From assembly GCF_040807025.1 (NCBI RefSeq), contig NC_090964.1, positions 7,123,214 through 7,187,213 on the forward strand: DNA of 64,000 bases, in the 5' to 3' direction. Position numbers and translations under genes: made by a program. This stretch comes from Struthio camelus (taxonomy: Eukaryota; Chordata; Aves; Struthioniformes; Struthionidae). Shown in pieces: positions 53,036 to 64,000 of this stretch. Each line of letters opens with the position of its first letter. Positions within the stretch are counted from its first letter, which is position 1. The notes under the pieces were generated by a model that did no database searches, was not told the origin of the DNA, and saw only the letters and a list, made by a program, of their open reading frames with translations.

Positions 53036-53862
53036 TTTGGGGGTTTCCCGGCCCCGTCTCGTTTTTTGGCTCGGCAGCACCCAGCGGGCGGGCGAACGGG
53101 TCTCCCCGTCCCGGCGCCGCCGCGTGCAGCCGGCACCGATGTCCCGGCCGAGCGAGGCCTCCGGATCCGACACCTAATTGTCGGCCTCGTTAACACCACC
53201 GGTGTTAACGACACCTCTGGTGTCGCCGCCGGGCTGGCGACCTGCGCCTGGCCGCCCTCCGGGGATTTAGCAGGTCGGCACCCGGCAGGATTTATCTCCC
53301 GGTGACGGTGATGGGGGGGGATGCCCAGGGCCAGCCCTGGCCGGCGGCTCCGGGACGCAGCGGGGGGAGCGAGGTGGCTCCGGGCTGCGTCGGTCCCCGA
53401 ACGGGGACGGCATCGAGCCAGCCGAGCCCTGACTCACGCAAACGCCTTTTCGCCTGCAAAAAAGCGAGCTCGGCCAAGGGGAAACTGAGGCAGGACCCGC
53501 GGCACCGCTCCGGGCGCCACCGCGGGGCACGAGCCCAACGAGCCCCCCCCGGCACGTCGCGCTGCTCCCCCGGGGCAGGCATCGGCCCCGCGGACGTCCC
53601 TGCGCCGGGGGGCTGGGTCTGACCGAGGGTTTTGCGGGGGCCGGGCTGCCCTGGGTGGCAGCCGGGGCCGGGAGCCCCCGGAGGTCGGCGGAGCGGCTTT
53701 GCAGCCGGCCTCCCCCTCCCCCTGGCTCCTGGCTTTTCTTTGCACACGAGTCCGCGGCGTTTCACACGGGCCGAGCCGGAGGCGGCGGCGGGACCGAGGC
53801 CACCGGGTGCCACCAGCTCCGGCCCCGCTCCGGGACCCCCCCAGCACCGGCACCGCTGGAGG
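53036..53862. other. Spacer between TRIM63 and SLC30A2, with the SLC30A2 promoter
   Basis: About 0.8 kb of GC-rich DNA. A metal-response-element-like core TGCACAC lies at 53741-53747, about 120 bp upstream of the SLC30A2 ATG. Mammalian SLC30A2 is zinc-induced through MTF1, so this is a candidate, but a 7-bp degenerate motif is weak evidence. No TATA box is seen. Confidence 0.35.
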
Positions 53863-56800
53863 ATGGAGGCCGGGGAGGAGAAACGGCACCTGCTCCACGA
53901 GGCCGCCGGCGGGTAGGGGGCTGCCGAGGGGCCCCTTGGGGACGGGCATGTCCCCTCTTTCCCGGGGGGCTCTCGGGGGTCCCCTGCCCGGGGCTCGGGG
54001 AGGGCACCGGGTGCTGCCTGAGCGGGGAATCGGCTGCGGCGCTGAGTTTTCGGGAGGTGGCTCACAGCCGCGAGGGGTCGGGAGGACCGTCCCCTCCTTG
54101 CCCCCACCGTGGGAGGCGGGCTGGGGTCTGCGGCTGGTCCCCCCCCCTCCCAATTAGCACATTGCTCGCCCCAAAATCAGACCTCTCCCATGAGCAGCTG
54201 ATGCGGTTACAGCCAGCGGGACGCATCACCCTCCGAAGCGTCAGCCCGGGGTGCTGCTCTCCCGCCGCCCCATCCATCCCCCCAACAGCGCCTCTCCCCC
54301 GGGCAGGTCCTACCTGGGGGTGTCGCAAAAGCCCGGGCACAACTCGGTGCACGGCCAGGCGCCCGACGCCGGCGCCGTGGAGCTGGGCGCCCAGGGCAGC
54401 CGGCACTGCCACTCGCCGCGGGCCGCGGGCAGCCGCCGCGACAAGCAGCGGGCCCGGAGGAAGCTCTACGTGGCCGCCGCCATCTGCCTCGTCTTCATGG
54501 TGGGGGAGGCCGTGGGTGAGTGCCGGGGTGCTGCTCCCCCCCCCGTCCCGCCCACTTGGCCCCCAAAATAGCCGCATGTCCCCGATTGCCCGCGACGGCC
54601 ACCGGGCCCCATCCCTCGCTCCTCCCGAAGCTCGGTCCCCCCGGGTGGAGGGATGGCGAGGGAGCGGGGAAGCGCTTTTGGGGGCTGTCCTCGGCTTTTT
54701 GGCAAGCCGCCCGGTTCTGTGCCCCCCCCTCGGGGTGGGAACGCCCCCCGCGCCGGGACACCCCGCTCTCCGCAGGCGGCTACCTGGCGCGCAGCCTGGC
54801 CATCCTGACGGACGCCGCTCACCTCCTGACCGACTTCGCCAGCGTCATGATCAGCCTCTCCGCCCTCTGGGTGTCCTCGCGCCCCGCCACCAAGACCATG
54901 AACTTCGGCTGGCACCGGGCAGGTAGCGGCCGAGCCTCGCGGCTGCCCTCGGGCGCGGGAACGGGGGCCGGGTGCGGGAACGGGGACCGGGTGCGGGAAC
55001 GGGGACCGGGTGCGGGAACGGGGACCAGGTGCGGGAACAGGGAACGGGTGCGGGAACAGGGGCCGGGTGCGGGAATGGGGACCAGGTGCGGGAACAGGGG
55101 CCGGGTGCAGGAATGGGGACCAGGTGCAGGAACGGGGACCAGGTGCGGGAACGGGGACCAGGTGCGGGAACAGGAGCCGGGTGCGGGAATGGGGACCAGG
55201 TACGGGAATGGGGAACGGGTGCGGGAACAGGGGCAGGGAACGGGGACCAGGTGCGGGAACAGGGGCTGGGTATGGGAATGGGGACCAGGTGCAGGAACAG
55301 GGGCCGGGTGCAGGAACAGGGGCCGGGAACGGGGACCGGGTGTGGGAACAGGGGCTGGATATGGGAATGGGGACCAGGTACAGGAATGGGGCCCAGGGGC
55401 GGGAATGGGGCCCAGGTGCGGGAATGGGGACCAGGTACGGGAATGGGGACCAGGAGCGGGAATGGGGACCAGGTACGGGAATGGGGACCAGGCACGGGAA
55501 TGGGGACCAGGAGCGGGAATGGGGACCAGGAGCGGGAATGGGGATCAGGAGTGGGAATGGGGACCAGGAGTGGGAATGGGGACCAGGCACGGGAATGGGG
55601 GCCGGGTGCAGGAATGGAGACCAGGCACGGGAACGGGGGCCAGGAACAGGCATGGGGGCCGGCTTGCCAGCACGGGGCCGGTTTCGGAGGGGAGCGGGAC
55701 ATCATTTTGGGGAACCTGCATCATTCCTGGAGCGGGGGGAGCGGCGAGGGGCAGCCGCCCCGGGCTCGCCGGCGTTTTCGGGGCTGCAAAGCTCTCCGCA
55801 GAGATCCTGGGGGCCCTGCTGTCCGTGCTGTCCATCTGGGTGGTGACGGGCGTCCTGGTGTACCTGGCGGCGCAGCGCCTGCTCTCGGGCGACTACGACG
55901 TCGAGGGCGAAGCCATGCTGGTCACCTCGGCCTGCGCCGTGGCCGTCAACGTGGTGTACGTACGGCGGGGCCGGTCCTCGCCGCCGGGGCCGGGGCCACC
56001 GCGGCGGCCCCGGGGACATCACCGCTCGCCTGCCCGCAGGATGGGGCTGGCCCTGCACCAGACGGGCCACGGGCACAGCCACCGGGGCGAGCAGCCCGAC
56101 GCCAGCGTGCGCGCCGCCTTCGTCCACGTCGTCGGGGACCTGCTGCAGAGCGTCGGCGTCCTCGTCGCCTCCTACGTCATCTTCTTCAAGGTGCGGGCCG
56201 CGCCGGGGCAGGGAGCGAAGGGCCGCGGGTGCAAAGGGAGCGGTCGGGACCGGGACGCAGGGACGCTGGTGGCTCTAGAGGGGCTGATTCACCCCCGCGC
56301 CGTTCCCGCGCGGGAACCGGGGAACCGCTTCGCGGGAGGCAGCAATTCTTGCAAGAGGAGCCCTGACGCGGGCGCTCGGCTTCGCCCCGTGCTGCCGAGC
56401 TCCCGCCGCCGGCCTCTAACCCCTCTCCTGCCCCTTCCAGCCCGAGTACAAATTCGTGGATCCCATCTGCACCTTCCTCTTCTCCGTGCTGGTGCTGGGC
56501 ACAACGCTGAGCATCCTGCGCGACGTGCTCCTCGTGCTGATGGAGGGTAGGGGGGCGCCGGGCCGGGGCGGCGGCGGCGGGGGGGGGGGGGCCGCGCTCC
56601 CGGCCGGCCCCCCGCAGTGGCCGCGGCTCTCCGCCAGGCACCCCCAAGGGCATGGACTTCAACGCCGTGCGGGAGACGCTGCTGTCGGTCGGCGGCGTGA
56701 AGGCGCTGCACAGCCTGCACATCTGGGCGCTGACGGCGTCGCAGCCGCTGCTCTCGGTTCACATCGCCATCAGTGAGTGCCGGCGGCGGCGCCGGGCGCG

Positions 56801-57071
56801 CGGAGCTTTCCCGCGCCGCGGTGCGATCCCCCGGGAAAGGCGGCGGTGGGGGGGGGTGGGGGGATGCGGGGCTGCCCCCGCGCAGCCCGATCGCCCCCCC
56901 CGCCCCGGCTCCGCGCTCCTTGCAGACGAGGATGCCAGCGCCCAGGAGGTGCTGGAGGAAGCCAGCTCCCGGCTGCAGGGCGCCTTCAGCTTCCACACCA
57001 CCACCATCCAGATCGAGAGCTACTCCGAGGACATGCGGGACTGCCGGGAATGCCAGCCCCCCGGCGACTGA
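53863..57071 (+). CDS. SLC30A2: SLC30A2 / ZnT2, zinc transporter (complete, 365 aa)
   Basis: Cation-diffusion-facilitator zinc/proton exchanger of secretory vesicles and lysosomes. Exons: 53863-53912, 54307-54515, 54776-54922, 55802-55955, 56040-56190, 56441-56546, 56638-56772 and 56926-57071; 1098 nt in phase. Six membrane segments are present. The metal-binding pairs are visible: HLLTD in TM2 (exon 3) and HVVGD in TM5 (exon 5). The cytosolic His loop is short ([13 protein letters not shown]). The C-terminal domain contains [14 protein letters not shown] and ends [11 protein letters not shown], with a cysteine pair. The length is close to the human long isoform (372 aa). Intron 3 carries a large VNTR. 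Confidence 0.95.
54956..55655. repeat. 19-bp G-rich VNTR in SLC30A2 intron 3
   Basis: About 36-37 tandem copies of variants of AACGGGGACCAGGTGCGGG. The unit lacks stops, so exon 3 reads through into the intron as one very long frame, and several overlapping frames of 270-680 codons appear on both strands. These are artefacts. The G-rich strand is the transcribed RNA sense, with many GGGG tracts. Confidence 0.9.
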
Positions 57072-57167
57072 GCGGCCCCTCGAGCCTCCCCGGCCCCCGC
57101 TGCTGCCACCCCTCCCACGCTTCCCTCCTAACCCCCCCTCCCCAGGGTTAACTTTTAATGATGGGGA

Positions 57168-57173
57168 AATAAA
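57168..57173 (+). terminator. Poly(A) signal of SLC30A2
   Basis: AATAAA (GGGGAAATAAATC) lies about 97 nt downstream of the stop codon. Confidence 0.7.
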
Positions 57174-57972
57174 TCAGAGCAAGTCACTCGGCCGAGCCCC
57201 TGCCGCACGGGCGCTGCGGCCCGAGGGGGGCCGTTGGGTCCGGCGAGGGCTGTGCTGTATCCCGGGGGTAGCCGGGAGGTGAAGGGAGCAAGGACGGTCC
57301 CTCGCCCGTGCCGGCTCCGGCTGCTTGAAGGTGGCTGGTAGAGGAGAGGGGCTGCCCGCAGCCAGGGCCAGGCTTTATTTTTTATTAATTCTGCTTATCT
57401 GGAGCGGAAAGGAGCTGGCAGGTCCAAAACTAGCTTTTTTCCCCCTGGTTTGGGGAGCTTTGGAAGGAAAAGCGGGTCGCTGGGGAGGCCGGGGGTGGCT
57501 CCCGGTTTCTCGCGGCGTTTCGGGCAGGAGGGTCCCCGTGTGCAGCGCCCGGCTCAGCGCCAGGGGAGGAAAAAGCCCAGCTCCCTTCCCCCTCGGCTCC
57601 GCGGCGGCGATCGGGCCCCGCTCGCGCCTCTTATCGCTCCTCTGTTTGCCTTGGGGGAGCTAAAGGACTCGCCGTCCCCGTCGCGCCGCCCGGCCGGGGG
57701 CAGCGGGGGCAGCGACCCCGGCGGCGCGAGGAAACGCGGCGGCTGCAAAGCCCGGCGCCCTGGGTGGGTCGCCCGCCCCGAGCGAGACGGCGGTGACGGC
57801 CAGGCTGTGCCCCGGCCCAGGCGAGGCGGCGAGTGCGGCCGCGGGGCCAGAAGTCGCCCCCGCGAGCCGCTCGGCTGAGCTGGGGGACGCAGGGCGCGGG
57901 GACCCCCGGCAGCTCTGCTCCCCGCCGCATCCGGCCGGCGCGGGCAGGACCGACTCCGCGTCTCCACCAACC
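57174..57972. other. Spacer between convergent SLC30A2 and EXTL1
   Basis: About 0.8 kb of GC-rich unique sequence between the two poly(A) signals. No gene or repeat is visible. Confidence 0.5.
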
Positions 57973-57978
57973 TTTATT
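57973..57978 (-). terminator. Poly(A) signal of EXTL1
   Basis: AATAAA on minus (GCAATAAAGG), about 120 nt beyond the EXTL1 stop. Confidence 0.7.
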
Positions 57979-58094
57979 GCACTGGTAAAACCCAATAACG
58001 AGTAAATGCCCCGCGGCAGCGACGGCCGCGCCGCGTCCCTGGGGAGCTCGGCTCCGCGTCCGGGCCGGGACGGAGGTGGCACCTCGGCCGGCCC

Positions 58095-60810
58095 CTACGG
58101 CTTCTCCAAGGACCAGTATTTCTTGCGCAGGATGGAAACTTGGTCCTTGAAGAGCACCGGGTCGAGGCGGAGCTGGGAGGACACCAGGGGCATGTACCCG
58201 AACCAGTCCACCAGCTGGTTGAGGCAGTCCTGGCGCTGGGAGAAGCGCAGGGCGCTGGCGGAGGCGGCCGTGCCCTTCACCTGGGCAGGAGGGCGCGGGA
58301 ATGAGCGGCTGCGCTCGGGGACGCGGTGCCCGAACCGGGGCTGCCGCTCGCCGGGGACGGAGGGGGACGCCAGCACGCGCGCCCCATCCTCCCCGCGTCC
58401 TACCTGCTGGCCCACGGGCTCCTGGTGCTGCTTCCACTGGGTCACCTTGATGGGCGGCAGCTTGGTGACGGCGGCCACGAGGAAGTTCATCAGGATGTCC
58501 TCGCAGGTGGCCAGGCGGTCCACCAGGTCCCGCAGCGCCGCCGGCAGGTAGTCGGTGAAGAGGCTGTGATAATACCTGGGGGACGGCGCGAGGCGGTGGG
58601 GCCGGGGCCGGGAAAAGCCCCTGGGGGAGCTGCGGGGCGCCCGGCCGGCTGCGGTACCTGTGATAAAAGGCGGCGGCGGTGAGCACGATGGAGAGCTCGT
58701 TGGTCCACGTGGAGGTGTAGCCCCAGCGCTTCCGCCCGGCGTCCCAGAAGTGGCTCCGCACGGGGAAGCCCACGACGCGCTCGGGGAAGCTGCGCCACAC
58801 CGCGAAGGCGAAGTCGACCTGAGCCGGGCAGGCACGAGACGGCGTCACCAGCCGGGCCAGGGCGCCGCAGGCGTCCCCAGCGGCACGGGGCGCTCCGCGA
58901 GCCCGCGGCCTCACCTCGCTGGTCGAGAGGCTGCTGCCCTCGTCCAGGCTCAGCACCGCGTCCGTCTGGATGGCCGGGTAGGGGAAGAAGCGGTCGCTGA
59001 GCTACGGGAGGAGAGTCAGGCTGGGACACGCGGTGGGACGGGGGGGGGGTCCCGGCGCTCTCGCCCCGCGTCCCGGCTCCTCTTACCTTCGTCCTGCCGC
59101 GGATGACGGTCAAAGGCACTGCGGTGCGGGGCCATTTCCCGCGGGGCGGCGGCGGCTTCTCGCAGCTCCACAGCACCAGGATCTGCAGGCGGGGAGGGAA
59201 GGGGGGCCGGGATGGGGCCGGAGCGCCGCCGCCGCTCGGGGGGCCGCTTCCCCCGGGCGGCATCGGGCGCGCGCGTGTCCGCCAAGCCTCGGCCCAACGC
59301 GGCGCTTGGTGTTTTCCGGGGCTGGGGGCGACGGGGGTGCGGGGCGGCGCGAAGCCGGTTGCCTGGGCTGAGCCAGCTGGACCGGCACGGCTGCGCCTCT
59401 TGCATCCCCGAAACGTCTCGCGGCGCTTTGGACCAGCCCCGGAAGAAAACCGCCCTCGATCCCGCCACCGCCTCCACGCGCCGGGGAGCCGTGGGCACCG
59501 CCAGCGCCCACCCGGGCCCATCGACCCACCCTCGCTGCTCCCGTTTCCACGGGAAAGCCGCCCCCGCCGGGCCCCGTCTGCGGAGCCCAGGAGCCGCGAC
59601 GAGCGGCGCCGGGCTCAGCTCCCCGCACCTGGGCGCAGTACTGGGAGGCGGAGACGGCCTCAATGAGCCTGAGGACGGGCTGGGAGAGGGAGACCGCGGG
59701 GCAGACGGCCCGGATGAGAGCCGTGAACTTGTCGGAAGGGCTGGAGCCTGCAAGGGGGGAGAGCGGAGGCGTGAGGGCATGCACCGAGCGCGCCGGGCTC
59801 AGCCGGCGCCGGGGCGGCACCGGGTCCTACCCTGCTGCAGGTAGTAGAAGGGGAAGTCGCCGGCGCGCGTGGAGAAGTCGGGCAGCGCCACGAGCCCGCC
59901 GGGCAGCGCGTTCCAGAAAAAGCGGGCGCGAGAGCGGCGCGGGAAGAGCCGGTCCCTGACGATCTGCGCGAGCCGGTGGGGGGGAGACGCCGTCAGGCTG
60001 GCGCCGCGGCCCCGGGGCAGCCGGCGCCGGGGCCGAGGAGAGGCGCTCACCTCCAGCGTGGCGTGCACGATCTTGTCGACGGAGGAGAAGTAGGCGTCCC
60101 AGAGGAACTGGGTCTGCTGCTGGAAGGCCAGGAGGCGCTCGGGGCGGACGCAGCGCACGGCCGAGGGGATCTGCGCGGGGCGGCGAGGAAACGTTTCCCA
60201 CCTGGCCCTGCCCTCCGCCTCCCCGGCCTCTTCGGCGAGGGCAAAGGGGTCTCCCGGGATGCCAAGCGGACGGGGTGGGTTGGGGCGCGACGCCCCGGCC
60301 GGCCGGCAGCCCGGCGCGGGGCCCCATCCGGCGCGGTACCTGCAGGAGCAGCCTCTCGTTGCCCACGACGGCGGCTTTGCCCCAGTCGATGGCCTCGGAG
60401 AAGGGCAGCTCCCAGCCGTCGCTCAGCAGCACGGGGACGCAGGCGGCCTGCGGCGGGGACACCGGCGCTCGGCGGCGAGCGGGGACCCAGCCGGGAGCCC
60501 GGGGGTCCCCCCCACCGCCCCGCGGGGTGGGTGCGAGGAGGGGAGACTTTCTCCCACCCTGCACCCTTCCCCGCAGCCCGGGGCCGCCGTGTCCCCGCTA
60601 ACGGCGGTCCCCAGGCGCCGGCGCGAGGGATGGAGGCGTCAGAGAGGTGGGCTGGGGGGGGGGGGACCGGGTGCGTGGGGCGAGGGCGAGCTCGGCCCCG
60701 GGCGCCCCCGCGGTACCTGCAGCGCCTCCAGGAAGCGGAAGGAGCCCAAGCGCCGGCCCCGGGGCACGATGCAGAAAGTGGAGTTGTGCAGCAGCTCCCG
60801 GTAGTCGAAC
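58095..60810 (-). CDS. EXTL1: EXTL1, exostosin-like glycosyltransferase 1 (exons 2-11; N-terminal exon off the right edge)
   Basis: ER/Golgi N-acetylglucosaminyltransferase of heparan sulfate synthesis. Exons on minus: 60810-60717, 60447-60340, 60170-60051, 59963-59831, 59747-59629, 59182-59087, 59001-58915, 58818-58658, 58575-58404 and 58280-58095; phases agree and give about 424 residues. The end of the GT47-like half is marked by [20 protein letters not shown] and [20 protein letters not shown]. The C-terminal GT64 half has [56 protein letters not shown] and [13 protein letters not shown]. It ends [20 protein letters not shown], which fits EXTL1 better than EXT1, EXT2 or EXTL3. The metal-binding motif reads Asp-Glu-Gly. 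The first acceptor (60811) begins in phase after an exon not present here; no N-terminal exostosin sequence occurs up to 64000. Confidence 0.95.
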
Positions 60811-63800
60811 CTGGGGAGAGAAACGGGGCCCGGGCAGCCGAGGGGGTCGGTAGCGCCCGGGGTGCTGCTGGCTGCAGGTGGGTGCCGTTAGCGGGCCGAG
60901 GGCAGCCGGGGCCGGGGCAGATGCCAAAGACAACACGGGGCTGCTCTTGGCCCCAAAAAGGCCCGGGTGCGCGAGGCCGGCGGAGCGGCCAGGCCCCGGG
61001 AGAGGAAGGGATCTGAGCGAGGTCCGAGGGGGAACCGGCGGCGCGGCCGGGATCCCAACGCGAGAGGCCGCCGGGGTCTCCCCCGGACCGAGGCGGCGTT
61101 ATCCAGACGGGGAGCGCCGCCCGGCGCGCAAACCCCGGCTCCCTCCAGGTGGGCGAAACCTGGGCCAAAACCAGGGCGCGAGCGCCCAGGCCGAAGCCGG
61201 GGCTCTGGCAGGGCCCGGGAGCCGCTCGGCCGCGGCGGAGGCTGGGCAGCCCCGTCGCCCACCGAAAACCCGCGGGGAAGGCGGCGAGGGGCCCGCGGCG
61301 CCCCGGGGACCTGCCTGGCCCTCGGCACGGGGCGATGAAAGCCCCCTCTGTGCGGCGCCGGAAAACCCAATATTGACGTTGGGCCGGGACAGACCCCGTC
61401 TGTTCGCGCGTGCCGAGGAGGGACGGGGCCGGTCCGGCCCGGGAGGCAGCCCGCCCGCCCTGCCGCAGCGCCCCGCCGCGCCGCAGCCGGCCGGACGCGG
61501 GAAATTAGCCCCAGCCGGGGGCTGCGGCATCGACGGCATAAAGTTTTACAAACAAAAACCGGCCCCGGAGGAGCCAGCCAGACGGCCCCGACGGATGCCG
61601 AGAACCCCGTTAGCTCGCTCCATCTCATTAACTCTTAGCCGAGCTGCCTGCCGCGACGGGGAAGGACATTTAAAGCAGGCTCCCAAAAAAAAACCCGCTT
61701 CCCGCGAAACTTCGTTAGCGCCGGCTCCCGGTGCCGCTCGCTGCCGGGATGCGTTTGCCGCGTCCCGCCGGCCCCGACTCGGGGCAGCCGCCGTTGCCAC
61801 CCGCGTCCTCGGCATCCCGTTTCTGCCGGGGCTCGAGCGAGGCACGGCCGGCCCCAAACGCAGCCCCGTGCCCATCCGGCCGCGCCGTGGCAAAGCCGGA
61901 CCGACTCTACCCTGCTCGACAGGCAGGAAAAAAACGTGAGCAAAGCAAGGAAAGGGTGGTGGCAGGGCGCAGCCCCGGCCGCAAACGCAGAGGCGCTGGG
62001 AGGATTTCGGCAAGACGCGTCGTCCTGCCCCGGCGCGCTCTCCGTTTGCTGCGGGAGCCGGGGGGCTCCGGGAGGAGCCGCAGCCGGTTTTGGCTTAACC
62101 GGAAAGCGGCGGGCCGAAAAGGAGCTGGATTTTTTCCGTGGGCTCGCAACAGCTTGACGGAGAGGCAGGAAGGAGGAGGAAACCCAGCCCCGGAGACCAC
62201 CCAGCCACGCTGGGACCCCCGGCGCGGCCCCAGCGCCGAGGCGCCGGCCGCGGGAACGGGGCGCCAGCGGCGGCTCGTCCCACGTCCCGCAGGGCGGATG
62301 CAGCCCCCCGGGTTCGTCCCCAGGGGCAGGGGCGCGCCGCGGCGTCCCGGGACGGCTCCGAACCGCCTCCCCTCGCGGGCGGCCAGCGGGGCGAAGCTGG
62401 CGCCTGCCGGACCGCGGAGGCCCGAATTTCCTTCTGGAAATGCTTTGCTCCTGACGCGCTGCGGTTTCCGGGCAATCACGCCGTCAGGGCTTCCTTGTTT
62501 TGTTAGGAGGCCGGGGCCGGGCGCTCGCGGCTCCCCTCCGCGCGCCCCCCGCGCCGCGGCGGCCGTCCATCGGCTCCGGCGAGCCTTTCCCATTTCCCTT
62601 TCATCGTTAAAAATACCCCGACGCTCTGCCCCGGCCTTCCCGCAGCGGGCCGAGGCCGCGGCGCTGCGACAAGCCGCTCTTTATCCGGGCACAGAACCGG
62701 TTTGTTTGGGCAGTCCCCTGGGCGCGAGGAGGGCGATGGAGCGGCGAACAAGGCCTTCCTCTTCTCCCGGCGCCGGCTCGAAGGAGGTTTAGTGTTACAG
62801 GCGCTGCCCGCGCCGAGGCCGGCGGCTCGCCGCCCCGCTCGGCGCCTCCCCGGGCGCCGAGGACCCCCAGCACCCCGCAGCGCCGTGGGCCACGACATCC
62901 CCGGGCCGCAGACGCCCCCTGCCAAGCGCCCGTGGCCCCATCCCCGGGTCGGCGTCCCCGCCGGGAGGAAGGATGTCTTCTCCCGGTGCGGAGGGGGATG
63001 AATTCCCCCGCTGCTGGCCGCCTTGCCCGGGTGTCCCACGGGGACACAGCGGACGGCGCGGACAGCTCGCCTTCGCCCCGTGCCGCCCACGTGTCCGCAG
63101 CCGAAAACCAGCCTGGGCTGAGCACGAATCTCCCTGTCCTGGCCAGCGGCGTTACCGGATTACGCGGGCCGGCGGGAGGGCGCATCTCCCTCGCCGAGCC
63201 GGCGGGCGCCTCGCTCGCGCCGCCGAACCCCGGTCCGCGGCGAGCCGGGGCGGTTCGGGGACGAGGCACCGCCAGCCCTCGGGCTCGCCGAGCCGCCCCG
63301 GAGCCCCGCTAATCCCCGCCGCCCGGCTCCGCTTTCACCTCCCGGCACCTCCTAAGGCGCTTGGAGGACGATGTCAAGCGCCGTCGCTCCCAGAGACCCT
63401 CCCCATCGGCTTCCCCCGCAGGGCAGCGAGGCCACGGGCCGGCCCCCCGCGGCGGGATGGGGCCGGGGGCTGCCGGAAAGGCGCCGGCGTCGAGGGCCGC
63501 CCGGCAGCTCCTCGCCCGCCCCCGGCCCGAGCAGCCGGGAGTTTACGGGACCTTCAGCCGAGGCTGGGAGGGAGGGAGGGGGATGCGCTTCAGGCTCCTC
63601 TCCAAGAGAAACACTGATTTTAGGGGAGGGCAGGAGGAGGGTGAAGAAAAGTGTCATTCATCAGCGCTGGGAAAAGGGGAAATCGCATTAGAGGCGGCTG
63701 CACTGATTGCAGATAAGAGCGGCTCTCGCTGGATTACTTGAACTTTAATACCGATCAGGAAAGCCCTGAGCAGCCGGCGTCTCGCTCTCCATTACGGCGA

Positions 63801-64000
63801 TTGAATCGGGATGTATCCGGGGAGAGACAGCAACGCTTCCTCTCTCCCCGCATCTCGTCGGAGGAAGATCGGCAGCCAACGCCGACCAGCGCCGATCCGG
63901 CCCGCGGCACCTTCCCAGCCAAGCGCAACCCCTCGCCCGCAGCACGTCCGCCTCTCCCGGCGCTTGCCGGGGGCCTCCACGCTTCTCCGGCGTTTCTCCC
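60811..64000 (-). other. EXTL1: EXTL1 intron 1 (3' part)
   Basis: About 3.2 kb of very GC-rich DNA without a recognisable EXTL1 first exon. Long open frames here (up to about 350 codons, both strands) have GC-biased composition and no known domain. A less GC-rich patch at about 63570-63800 contains AGATAAGAG and ATTGAATCGG-type motifs and may be regulatory. Confidence 0.5.

Noticed and set aside
54466-55705. Pro/His/Ser-rich minus-strand frames of 284-395 codons
   Set aside because: Antisense translation of the 19-bp VNTR. Overlaps SLC30A2 and has no homology.
54520-56550. 676-codon plus-strand frame through SLC30A2 exon 3 and intron 3
   Set aside because: It is exon 3 continuing into the stop-free 19-bp VNTR. 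A good donor at 54923 and a good acceptor at 55801 restore the ZnT2 chain.
60878-61939. Long open frames in the right-hand 3 kb, up to about 350 codons
   Set aside because: Arg/Pro/Gly/Ala-rich, on both strands, typical of CpG-rich noncoding DNA, and none resembles the missing EXTL1 first exon.

Overview
This looks like avian genomic DNA from a GC-rich microchromosome-type region. The coding exons are short and very GC-rich, most introns are compact, many introns carry long C or G runs and minisatellites, and I see no LINE, SINE or endogenous retrovirus copy. Gene content and order match the human 1p36.11 block in reverse: CEP85, CNKSR1, ZNF593, C1orf232, FAM110D, PDIK1L, TRIM63, SLC30A2, EXTL1. 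CATSPER4, which lies between CEP85 and CNKSR1 in human, is absent, as expected for a bird. I cannot name the species.

Layout from left to right: CEP85 on minus (only its first eight coding exons are in the window; the 3' end runs off the left edge); a CpG island and a 70-bp minisatellite; a single-exon claudin-family gene on plus; CNKSR1 on minus (21 coding exons, 733 residues, complete); a small two-exon membrane-protein gene on plus; ZNF593 on minus; the C1orf232 homologue on plus; FAM110D on minus; about 9 kb without a protein gene, holding a 51-bp minisatellite and signals for a possible spliced minus-strand transcript; PDIK1L on minus with a long AT-rich 3' UTR; a GC-rich promoter region; TRIM63 (MuRF1) on plus; SLC30A2 (ZnT2) on plus with a large 19-bp VNTR in intron 3; and the 3' ten exons of EXTL1 on minus, whose first exon lies beyond the right edge.

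The coding models were built by hand from splice consensus and reading phase. CNKSR1 (2202 nt), TRIM63 (1062 nt), SLC30A2 (1098 nt), ZNF593 (402 nt), C1orf232 (522 nt) and PDIK1L (1026 nt) all close in frame, and PDIK1L (341 aa) and TRIM63 (353 aa) have the lengths I recall for the human proteins. The genes form a conserved neighbourhood rather than a pathway. They cover centriole duplication (CEP85), Ras/Raf scaffolding (CNKSR1), ribosome biogenesis (ZNF593), a nuclear kinase (PDIK1L), muscle protein turnover (TRIM63), vesicular zinc transport (SLC30A2) and heparan sulfate synthesis (EXTL1).

The least expected contents are the claudin-family gene where mammals carry CATSPER4, the small membrane protein next to ZNF593, a cluster of homeodomain-type motifs upstream of TRIM63, a FOXO site beside a degenerate glucocorticoid-receptor-like palindrome in the TRIM63 promoter, and three unrelated minisatellites. 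I found no clearly new multi-gene system.
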